This document shows, one piece after another, positions 1 to 8,100 of a stretch of DNA of 25,115 nt (position 1 is its first letter; every line of letters begins with the position of its first letter). The translations under genes were made by a program, and so were the position numbers. The notes under the pieces were generated by a model. That model did no database searches, had not been told where the DNA came from, and worked only from the letters and a program-made list of their open reading frames with translations. Location of the stretch: positions 1-25,115 of IMG/VR virus record IMGVR_UViG_3300037507_000172. One strand, 5' to 3'. Source of the stretch: a virus.

Positions 1-1859
1 TCAGCAACGATGTCAGGAGTTGCATCGCCTACTGTTGTGGAGCGTGATTTAGCGAGGTAAATTCCGCTTTGTCCGGTATCGTTTGAGTTCCTAAGAATTG
101 ACAGTGCTGAGTTGTTAAGAGTGGTGCCTTCTACTTGGAAGGGGCTAGTCCTTGCGCCGCTTGTGAAGTTGCTACGCGCACTAGACGTGCCAACTAAAAG
201 CCTGCCGCTGGAGTCGATGCGGGCGCGTTCGGTGCTGTTAATTTGAAATTTAAGGCCGGTGCTGCTGCTCTGAAAATCATTAATAAAGGACCCAGTAGTA
301 TCAGCGCCCATCTGTAAATACTGGTTGCCGCTTGTTCCACCAACTTGAAAATATGCCCTGCTAGCAGTTGCGTCAAAGGCGCTAATAGTCGAACCAGCCG
401 CTCCTGATGAGACAACATCTAGCCTTGCACTAGGGCTAGTAGTGCCAATCCCTACGTTGCCTGCGGAAGTGATGCGGACGCGTTCGGTCTGCGAGCCAAG
501 TGCGGCATTGCTTACGCTAAAAGCAATACCGTCGAAGCCACCAACGTTAAGCCAGTTCCCGGCGCTGCTGATGCTATTTGCCGCGCCCCTGAAAATACCC
601 ACATTGTAGGCCGTGGTCCCGTTGTCTCCGAGCGCAACAGTACCAAGACCCCCGGTAATCCCAGTATAGAACTTTCCAACGCCAGCAACTTCAAGCGGCG
701 TCGCAGGCGTAGTAGTGCCAATGCCGACGCGACCGTTCGGAATCAAAACATTTGCGGCAAGTCCTGTGCCTACTTGCAGAGTGCTTGTAGTAACGCCATC
801 GACACGGGTTAGTATATCTAAAAATCCTCGATCAGCGTTTCCGTTGTTAGGGTTACCTTTTAGGCGAGCAAATAACGTATTAGCCCCAGAACTATCATTG
901 CCCGTTAAATCTAGAGTGGGTCCCGATGTCCCAAAATTATATGATTGGGTATCTGTTAGCCTGCAAGAGCTAGCGCCCGAGCCAGAAACATGAAGAAACG
1001 CTACTGGGCTACTAATCCCAATGCCAACGCGGCCCTCGGCAGTAATACACATCCGCAGGGCTGGATCAACGCTTGCAAAAGAGCTTCCGCTATTATTTGC
1101 GGTGTAGAACTGTATGTCGCTACTTCTAAGCGAAGTTGGGAATGTGGCAGTACCTGGCCGATCCGTAAATACAATTGCTGCGGTAGCTCCATTAGTAGCA
1201 GTTGGACTACCTGAAGTCCTACGACCGCCTGTAGTACGCGCCCAATAAGACAGAGCTGTATATGAGAAAGTACTGCCACTTGCTTCATGGTTTCCATCGC
1301 TTAAACGGATGCCATCATTTCCAGCACCGGCTGAAAACTCAATTAACGAGGCAGGGCTACTAGTCCCCAGACCTAATTTGCCATCCGATGTGATGCGAAG
1401 GCGTTCACTGAAGCCACCAACGCCGACGCTAGTAGAAGTCGCGATGCGAAGACTACCAGTGCTTGGATAGACGATGGCAGCACTGTCGGCGGTTCCCGTA
1501 CCGCCATAGACGCCAAACCAACTGTCGCCCGCACCATTATCTGCGAAAAATCCAGCAGCTCCCGAGCTTGCTGGACGAATCCGCAGCATTCCCGAATAGC
1601 CGGTAAGCCCAAGAGAAGAGGAGAGATTGATGCCAACATTCCCACTCGCATCAACAAACAACCGCCCCGTGCCACCTGTGCTGATGGCTAGGTTATCCGC
1701 CGAGGGGTTATAAATACCTGTATTAAGATCCGATGCAAACGCGATTCCTGGTGCGGCTGCGGTGCCAGATCCAGCAGCCGAAACAGTGCCAGCAGGACCC
1801 TGAGGACCCGTTGTCGAATCATCAAATGTACCCGTAAATGGGTTAAATTTATATGGCAT
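1..1859 (-). CDS. Second tail fibre protein, repeat-rich (3' end beyond window)
   Basis: An uninterrupted 619-codon reading frame from ATG 1859 to the left edge. The N-terminus MPYKFNPFTGTFDDST matches a leader common in cyanophage fibre and fibre-associated proteins and is followed by a short collagen-like GPQGPAG. The body has at least five copies of a unit resembling ERxRITSxGxVGIGTTSP (residues about 152, 267, 370, 458 and 543), each separated by 85-115 residues of Gly/Ser/Thr-rich beta sequence. Such repeats are typical of trimeric fibres, many of which end with a self-cleaving S74 chaperone; that part, if present, is outside the window. Likely host-recognition function. Confidence 0.88.
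   Translation of the reverse strand, partial: MPYKFNPFTGTFDDSTTGPQGPAGTVSAAGSGTAAAPGIAFASDLNTGIYNPSADNLAISTGGTGRLFVDASGNVGINLSSSLGLTGYSGMLRIRPASSGAAGFFADNGAGDSWFGVYGGTGTADSAAIVYPSTGSLRIATSTSVGVGGFSERLRITSDGKLGLGTSSPASLIEFSAGAGNDGIRLSDGNHEASGSTFSYTALSYWARTTGGRRTSGSPTATNGATAAIVFTDRPGTATFPTSLRSSDIQFYTANNSGSSFASVDPALRMCITAEGRVGIGISSPVAFLHVSGSGASSCRLTDTQSYNFGTSGPTLDLTGNDSSGANTLFARLKGNPNNGNADRGFLDILTRVDGVTTSTLQVGTGLAANVLIPNGRVGIGTTTPATPLEVAGVGKFYTGITGGLGTVALGDNGTTAYNVGIFRGAANSISSAGNWLNVGGFDGIAFSVSNAALGSQTERVRITSAGNVGIGTTSPSARLDVVSSGAAGSTISAFDATASRAYFQVGGTSGNQYLQMGADTTGSFINDFQSSSTGLKFQINSTERARIDSSGRLLVGTSSARSNFTSGARTSPFQVEGTTLNNSALSILRNSNDTGQSGIYLAKSRSTTVGDATPDIVA
185..1664 (-). repeat. Diverged VGIGTTSP fibre repeats
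   Basis: Within the second fibre, the units KLGLGTSSP, RVGIGISSP, RVGIGTTTP, NVGIGTTSP and RLLVGTSS recur, plus an earlier partial NVGINLSS. The DNA copies are diverged (for example GAACGCGTCCGCATC near 475 and GAACGCGCCCGCATC near 220), implying old duplication with possible recombination between copies. Confidence 0.75.
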
Positions 1860-1864
1860 TTGCT

Positions 1865-2083
1865 TCAGCTCTTAGTAACAGTAAGGAGGTTATTGGAAAC
1901 GTCATAGGTAAGAACAAGGGTAGCAACCGTAATGCCACTAGCTCCACCAAATTTAAAAACAGCACCAGTTAGATTAGTTCCAGTATAAGAACAGGACACA
2001 TAATCATGCTCTGGAATTGACAGGTTAGACGTAACTGCTTCTGCAGAAAAGAGACCTGGGGAAATTGAAGTAGTGTAAGTCAT
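1865..2083 (-). CDS. Small hypothetical protein between endolysin and second fibre
   Basis: A 72-aa beta-rich protein (MTYTTSISPGLFSAEAVT; ends NLLTVTKS) with Ser/Thr-rich strands and two closely spaced Cys-containing turns (YVSCSYTG region). No family recognised. It lies 9 nt after the endolysin stop and 5 nt before the second fibre start. Its composition resembles a small virion or fibre-associated protein, inferred from composition and position only. Confidence 0.65.
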   Translation of the reverse strand: MTYTTSISPGLFSAEAVTSNLSIPEHDYVSCSYTGTNLTGAVFKFGGASGITVATLVLTYDVSNNLLTVTKS

Positions 2084-2092
2084 AATAATAAA

Positions 2093-3070
2093 TCAATCGT
2101 GCTCCAAAATAAGTTTAATTAATTTCTGAGGATAGGTTGGATCAGTAGCATAACCCTCAATCTGAAGAAGTTGACAGCACTCTTCCCATGAAGTGGCACG
2201 GTTAACTCCTTTCATATCTTTAAAGTTTTTATACCACAACCTAATAAGATCCTCAATACATGCTTCTGGGCTAGAATAATCCTTAAAGGTATCTGTAATA
2301 GTTATCCATTTCCCATTAAGGAATTCTTTGGTTTCCCGAGAGGTGCCAGGTTTACCTTTAATACCAAAATAATTATGTTTACCAGAAGTATGTTTACCAT
2401 AACTACTTTCAAGTGCCCATTGAGCAGCTACAACCTGTGGATATTTAGCGCCCTGTTTAGCGGCAACAGCTTTAATTCCATCCCAAGTATTTTTGAAAGG
2501 CTCTATTTTAGTAGTAGAAGACGTAGCCCGAAAGGTTATGTACCATCCAGAGCCATTACCCTCTACCATCCACCGTTTGGACCAATTTTTCCATGAATAG
2601 GGGACATATTTACCCCCAACACCGGGCTTTAGGTACCCACCATTACTATTATCCATTTCCCCATACGGGTCATGGCAGATAACATGGGTATCAGTAAGGC
2701 CCACAACTAACATCCAATGCCCCCCCCCTGTGGGGGCGTGAGCAGGACCCTTATGAAGGATTCCACAAGCCACAGGATAGCCCTTTTCTAGCTCCTTTTC
2801 CAGGGTTGTACGGGTGCCATTCTTTAAAAAGGTTGCTTTCACCCCGTAATGGGCAGTTGCTCTGATATGCGACACTGCTTCAGTGGTATCTCCATACTTA
2901 AGAACGGTACGGAGATAGGTATCATCGGCATTAGACCCCAACAAGGCAGTTGGATTGAGGTATTTCACTGCCATAGCACATGTACTAGAAAAGCACATGC
3001 GATCTCCATGTTGGGTAGCGGAGTCCAGCTGGGGGTAGTATTGATTTACCTTAAGCGTGATGTTAGTCAC
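2093..3070 (-). CDS. Two-domain endolysin: C39-like peptidase plus glucosaminidase
   Basis: A 325-aa cell-wall hydrolase. Residues 1-185 resemble a papain-like Peptidase_C39_2 domain: C26 in DRMCFSSTCAMAV, H118 in TGGGHWMLVVG and D134 in CHDPYG form the likely triad. Residues 190-325 resemble the FlgJ-type N-acetylglucosaminidase family, with the likely catalytic E221 in AAQWALESSYGKHTSG, then NYFGIKG and a C-terminal ATDPTYPQKLIKLI. The protein should cut both peptide and glycan parts of the wall at lysis. No signal peptide is seen, so release probably needs a holin. It starts with GTG 4 nt after the small membrane gene. A nine-base homopolymer encodes the three Gly before His118. Confidence 0.87.
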   Translation of the reverse strand: MTNITLKVNQYYPQLDSATQHGDRMCFSSTCAMAVKYLNPTALLGSNADDTYLRTVLKYGDTTEAVSHIRATAHYGVKATFLKNGTRTTLEKELEKGYPVACGILHKGPAHAPTGGGHWMLVVGLTDTHVICHDPYGEMDNSNGGYLKPGVGGKYVPYSWKNWSKRWMVEGNGSGWYITFRATSSTTKIEPFKNTWDGIKAVAAKQGAKYPQVVAAQWALESSYGKHTSGKHNYFGIKGKPGTSRETKEFLNGKWITITDTFKDYSSPEACIEDLIRLWYKNFKDMKGVNRATSWEECCQLLQIEGYATDPTYPQKLIKLILEHD

Positions 3071-3074
3071 AATC

Positions 3075-3275
3075 TTACTTGAGGATCGAATCCTTAATCT
3101 TTTGAATCTTATCGTCTTCCGAACGGAAGGGTTTTAGGGAATTGACAGCATTAAGAAGAAGTTGAACGATGCTATTCTCCTTAAGTTTGCTGTTACCAAC
3201 AACTTCAGAAGCAACAAATAGAGCCAAAAAGGCAAGAGTTTCGTAGGAAACTTTAAGACCAAATAGAGTAAGCAT
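3075..3275 (-). CDS. Small membrane protein next to the endolysin (holin candidate)
   Basis: A 66-aa protein with one N-terminal hydrophobic helix (YETLAFLALFVASEVVG, residues 10-26), an amphipathic segment (SIVQLLLNAVNSLKPF) and a charged tail (RSEDDKIQKIKDSILK). Similar small membrane proteins occur in marine cyanophages. It lies 4 nt upstream of the endolysin gene, so a holin or spanin-like lysis role is reasonable, but one transmembrane segment alone does not prove it. Confidence 0.7.
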   Translation of the reverse strand: MLTLFGLKVSYETLAFLALFVASEVVGNSKLKENSIVQLLLNAVNSLKPFRSEDDKIQKIKDSILK

Positions 3276-3281
3276 TGTGGA

Positions 3282-3410
3282 TTAGCGGCCTTGACCGCGA
3301 GAAAGTTTGCGAGTTCCCTTAGGTAGAGAATGTTGCCCCTGACCTTGACGGGTTTTTTTAGGAGGTCCGGGAACATGGACCACCTTCGTCATTGATTTGG
3401 GTTTACCCAT
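3282..3410 (-). CDS. Very small basic protein (42 aa)
   Basis: A 42-codon ORF starting MGKPKSMTKVVHVPGPPKK and ending TRKLSRGQGR. It begins 5 nt after the fibre stop and ends 6 nt before the next ATG, exactly filling that space. The protein is extremely basic (Lys/Arg/His-rich, with Gly/Gln) and probably unstructured. A weak AGG lies just upstream of the ATG. No family recognised; the tight packing is the main argument that it is real. Confidence 0.5.
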   Translation of the reverse strand: MGKPKSMTKVVHVPGPPKKTRQGQGQHSLPKGTRKLSRGQGR

Positions 3411-3415
3411 CCTGA

Positions 3416-5104
3416 TTACGGACTATAAGAAATATTAAGAGTGCCAGTATCGAAGGTATCCGTACCATTTACCGTAGTAAGTCTAATACGATCCAATACT
3501 GCTGATGTGGTTTTAGAACCACTGGTAAGTAAAGCAGTGTTAGTTGTACCACCAATTGAACCTGATGCACACCATGTATTACCAGTCATGTGGTGAATAG
3601 TTACCGCACCGGCCAATGAATTAGCGGCTACGTTATTGGGAAGTGCGAATCCAACAGTACTGCTTGAATGCGTAATAGCTCCAGCAGCAATCCTTACGCC
3701 AGAACCAAGATAACCTGTATTTTCAAATCCGCCACTATCACCAAGTTGAATCAACCACTCACTTGTGCCACTACTGCTGACAGTATCGAACATCATCGTG
3801 ATATGTGTAGCCCAAACTGGAATACCAAGAAACTCAACCACGGTTTGGTTAGTAAGAGCCACTTCAACGGCATTAACAGTAGCGTGATTGGCCCAGGAGA
3901 GCGTCCCAGAGCCGTTTGAAACTAATGCTTGGGTACTGGTACTATCTGTGGCTGGAAGCGTCCACACGAGGTTGCTAGCCACCGTTGCGGGGCTTTGGAA
4001 GCCTACATAGTTGCTGTTATCGGAGTCTCCAAAGCGGAGGTCACGTTGATTAGTAAGCAACAGAGCATTTTGATCAACCCTTGCCCATTCAGATACCGCA
4101 GTACCACCAGTATTACAACCCCTAAAGGTTAGATAAGAACCAGTAGCAGTGTTGGTCCAGTTTTCAGCAGCGTAAACATAATAACCACCAACAGTGGTTG
4201 ACCATGAAGACGTTTTATAGCCACGACCATTAAAACTTGCCAAACTATCGTTAGCAAGAACAGCTAAAGGTGTACTACTAGTGCCTCGTGCTCTACCACC
4301 AATCCACTTAAATTGACTAAAGGCATTAGTGTTATCGTAATGCTTACCACTGGCAGAACGAATGTCACTATTCCCTAGACTTTTAATATCTAGTGAGGTT
4401 TCTGGAATAGTTGTACCAATACCAACCCGATCATTAAGGGTATCAACAAACAGGCTATCAGTAGCAACGCTAAAATCACCAGTTAGGTCTCCACCACTAA
4501 GTTTTAGATACCGGGTTTCGGAATCATTAACATAATAATTTTGGAAAGCAAAACTAGTACCATTATACCTCAACCTAAAGGTTATGTTGGGCGATCCAAC
4601 CAACCCAACAGGAATACCAGTAATGGTAGGAGTAGTAGCTCCAGTAGAATCTTTAAGTTCATAGAAGTTACCATTAACTGGAGTAAGCGCATTAAGAGCC
4701 GCTAGATTGGCTACAATAATGTAAGGTACAGCCAAAGATGCAGCATCAATAGCATCCTGCGCTTTTTCGTCAATGCCCTCAATAGAATTCTGTGTTTCTT
4801 GAGTGAGATACAGAAGTTGATTTATATTGTCATTAAGATCATTTGCCCGAATGGGTGATCCAACAAAGAATGAAGCTTCTGCTGAATCAATATTGGTTTC
4901 CCTGGCAATTTCAATACCAGCACCATTAGCAGGAGCCGTGACAAATTCAATTTGAGTAAGGTTGGCAAACGTGTATTGAGTTATAATCGTCTGGAGAGTG
5001 TTATTAAGGTAAACCTTAATGTCAGACGTATTTAAATATGGGAAAGTAATGGAGAACAGCTTGTTAGTGCCGTTCCCCGTGTATGTATTTGAAGTGATTG
5101 CCAT
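3416..5104 (-). CDS. Tail fibre protein, T7 gp17-like N-terminus
   Basis: A 562-aa fibre. Residues 1-110 match the T7 gp17 tail-attachment domain: NTYTGNGTNKLFSITFPYL, a VYLNNTLQ strand, GAGIEIARET, and SPIRANDLNDNINQLLYLTQE. A DRVGIGTTIPETSLDI segment near residue 225 is a fibre repeat unit also found in the second fibre gene. The C-terminal half (SGTLSWANHATVNAVEVALT; then a beta-rich domain ending LNISYSP) is probably the receptor-binding tip. The start is preceded by an 11-C tract with no Shine-Dalgarno sequence. It is followed 5 nt later by a 42-aa ORF. Confidence 0.92.
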   Translation of the reverse strand: MAITSNTYTGNGTNKLFSITFPYLNTSDIKVYLNNTLQTIITQYTFANLTQIEFVTAPANGAGIEIARETNIDSAEASFFVGSPIRANDLNDNINQLLYLTQETQNSIEGIDEKAQDAIDAASLAVPYIIVANLAALNALTPVNGNFYELKDSTGATTPTITGIPVGLVGSPNITFRLRYNGTSFAFQNYYVNDSETRYLKLSGGDLTGDFSVATDSLFVDTLNDRVGIGTTIPETSLDIKSLGNSDIRSASGKHYDNTNAFSQFKWIGGRARGTSSTPLAVLANDSLASFNGRGYKTSSWSTTVGGYYVYAAENWTNTATGSYLTFRGCNTGGTAVSEWARVDQNALLLTNQRDLRFGDSDNSNYVGFQSPATVASNLVWTLPATDSTSTQALVSNGSGTLSWANHATVNAVEVALTNQTVVEFLGIPVWATHITMMFDTVSSSGTSEWLIQLGDSGGFENTGYLGSGVRIAAGAITHSSSTVGFALPNNVAANSLAGAVTIHHMTGNTWCASGSIGGTTNTALLTSGSKTTSAVLDRIRLTTVNGTDTFDTGTLNISYSP

Positions 5105-5113
5105 CTATTTTAA

Positions 5114-5124
5114 GGGGGGGGGGG
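5114..5124. repeat. 11-nt homopolymer (G on plus, C on minus) upstream of the fibre gene
   Basis: Eleven identical bases fill most of the 21-nt gap between the gp16-like stop and the gp17-like ATG. The tract lies 9 nt before the ATG on the coding strand, exactly where a Shine-Dalgarno sequence would be, and no alternative ribosome site is visible. Confidence 0.85.
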
Positions 5125-5125
5125 C

Positions 5126-8100
5126 TTATTTGCCAAAGTTAATTAGTTGATTATAGACTTCGGTAGCACCAGCTTCATCCGCAGAACTAAAATCTTCGGC
5201 AGTCATTGGTTTGCTAAGGTCATATTGACCTGCCTTGATGTTGGCTTGAGCCTTTCGTAGTTGAACGACTTTCTGACCAGTTTCAATCTTTTCTGCTTCC
5301 ATCTTATCAAAGGCTCGATTTCGGCTGCTTTCCCAAATTTTCTGAATTTCGGTATAGAAGTTAGGCCATTGTGCGCGATCTGTGCCGATGTCACCAGTAT
5401 TACGAACCTTCCAATTAGCAATATCCTGCTTAAACCAAGAAAGCTTACGGAGTTCGTCTAGCTGTTGGCGGAGACCATTCCGAGCCATCTCATTACGGAT
5501 GTAGCTTTTCTCTTCTCCGCTGAGTCGGTAACCCATAGGACTTACCTCAAGGGTATCGCCCCAGTTAAACTCAGCTTCCATCAACATCTTGGCAACTGGA
5601 TCCTTATTATCGGGACCAGTCTCAAACGGCACCAGCGCATTCCAGGGGCCGCCATTAGGGCCCTTGAGGGGTTGACCCGTAAGAACATTGATCTTTTCGG
5701 GAAGGAAGCGGCTGTAGCCCGGAATAGCAGCAGCAGCGGCCTTTTGATACTCATTTTCGAATTCCCTCATGTAGGGGTCCAAGGAGTTAGCAAAGGCTCG
5801 GCGAGCACCAGCAAGGGGCACCATGTTGTTGCCAGTCTGAAGCAGCCCCTTGAGTACCGTATCACCCTTCATCAATTGAGTAGGATCAGCAAAGGCCGCA
5901 AGGGCTTCAAGACCAGCAAAGTAACTCTTTTCGGTAAACGATGCTGCGATAGACAGACCTAGTTGTCCGACAAGATTCTCTACCCAATCTTCATTAAGAC
6001 CACTCTTAGCAAGCATCACGAGGTCTGCCGAAGCAGCAAGGATGTTGGAAAGCGGTTCAAGAGTATTGTAAGAAACCCACCGATCACCAATCTTGACAGA
6101 ACGAGGACGAATGCCAAGGGTTTGCCAGCGAGCACGTTCACGAGGATTAGCAGGAAGGTTTCCAGTAATCATCTCAGCCGCAGCAAGACTGCCTCCAACA
6201 GCAATGGTCATTGCTCCAATCATCTCACGACCTTCGTATTCAGCAACACGAAGTTCATCACCAGACTGTTTAACTGCCTGGTATTCTTGAGAAAATCTTT
6301 TAAGTAGTGGAAGGTGTTCTACTTGATAACGGAAGATGTTTGCTGGTGTTCTAAGAAATGGAACAACAAGTTTGCCAAGGGGACCAAAATAAGGAAGGTT
6401 CTCAAGGAACATGCTCAAGCTATTGATACCAACACCTGGATCATCTTGGAACGTACCAATCTCCGCATACTTTTGGAGACCAGCATCCTTAACACGACCT
6501 GTTTGTGGATCAATGAACTTAGAGTATTCATCCATGTAAACCTTGACCTTATCAGCAACATCCATAGGATTTTTGCTTTCGGTCATTGCTTTATACATGG
6601 ACTGCTCAGCAATCCGTTGCCTTACAAGGATAGTCTTAAGGAAGTCATCCGTGCTCATCAAGATCTTACTTGGAAAGTCGAACATTTGAGCAATACGCAT
6701 GTGCCCCTTAAGGAATCCAACGGCCATTTCCTCTCGTGGATTTTTGGCCATCTTTTCCATAGACTCGATCATGGCAGCCATTTCGGCTTGTTCCACGACC
6801 ATCTTTGGAGTCCAGCTTTGAGGCATGCCAGTCTTCCACGTTCTAGCAGCCACCGTAAAGGCTTCATTTGTAGAAGTACTGATGGCATGGAAACCAGCCA
6901 TAGCGGACCTGACAAGCGCAGGATCACCCCTTCGCATTCCCATAAGAGCAATGCTAGTGGGGGCCTCGACAAGGCGATACGCAGCACTAAGGTTACGAAT
7001 CATGGTCTTAGTTCCAGACAGGATGCTGTTATAAAACACACCCATCTGATTCTTACCAAAGATCTCAATAGCAGTACGCCCAAAGGAAATAGTCTTGGAT
7101 GGATCACCACCAGCAAGAACCATTGCTCTAGTCAGTGCTCGCATTTGATCTTGAGCATCAGGATCTCCACGGCGGAAGGCTTCCTTGATGTCACTTGCCC
7201 ACTTACGGATTTGACGGATCGTCAGGGAATCTTCCCCTTCAAAGTTACGGAGAGATTCGGCAGCCTCACCAGGGGCATCAGCACCAAGCTTGATCTTGAA
7301 GACATTCAGACCACCACCCATGTATTGGGCACCAGCTTTATAGATCTCAAGGAGACCAGTAAACCGATCCACGAGGCGATCAAAGTTATTAGCACCTCCA
7401 AGTTGAGCAAAGTCAATCTCTTCAGCACCATAAGCAATATCATAAATCTGAGCAGAGAGATCCGAAGCAATTGCCTTAACAGCAATGTTACCCTCAGGAG
7501 TTGGAAAGGTTCCCTTGGGTTCAGTAAGTGTGCCTCCAACTTCGGACAGCTTCTTGATCAGATCGCCTTCCGACACAATATCATCATAGGTCCGAAGGGA
7601 ATCCATGAAATCAGTGTAGATGCGAGTTGCATCTGCCACGACTTGATCCACTGTGCGGCCAGATTTGCGAGCAATTTGCTTAAAGTCAATCTGTTTTTGA
7701 TACTTCTTAATAACTTCTTCTGCCCCCTCACTTACATTCATGATGCGGAGTTGAGCATCAGTAAAGACCTTATTGCCACCACCTTGAGAGATCTGTCTAC
7801 CAGGAACAAATCCAGTCTCACTTTGAGGACGGGTATATCCACCTTCAAGTTCAATCTGCTTAGCAGCAACATCATTGATGTCAGATGTGCGAATAGCGGC
7901 TTGTGATTCCCAATACTCATACTTAACATTAGGATCAGCACCCTCAAGGATGGTATTATCCAAGTCAGTCTGAGCAAGACGTACCTGATCTAGTTCTTCA
8001 TTCAACTTAATAGCTACTTCATCTTCTGGATCCAAACCAGCAAGACGGCTTTGAATGTTCTGTTCACGACTTAGAAGACTACGCATCTCCTGTTCCTGAG

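Noticed and set aside
6314-7906. A 530-codon open frame on the plus strand, antisense to the gp16-like gene
   Set aside because: It mirrors a well-supported 1320-aa gene, has a His/Ser/Leu-rich composition without recognisable domains, and no plus-strand gene is supported anywhere in the window. Such frames arise when the sense strand avoids certain codons.
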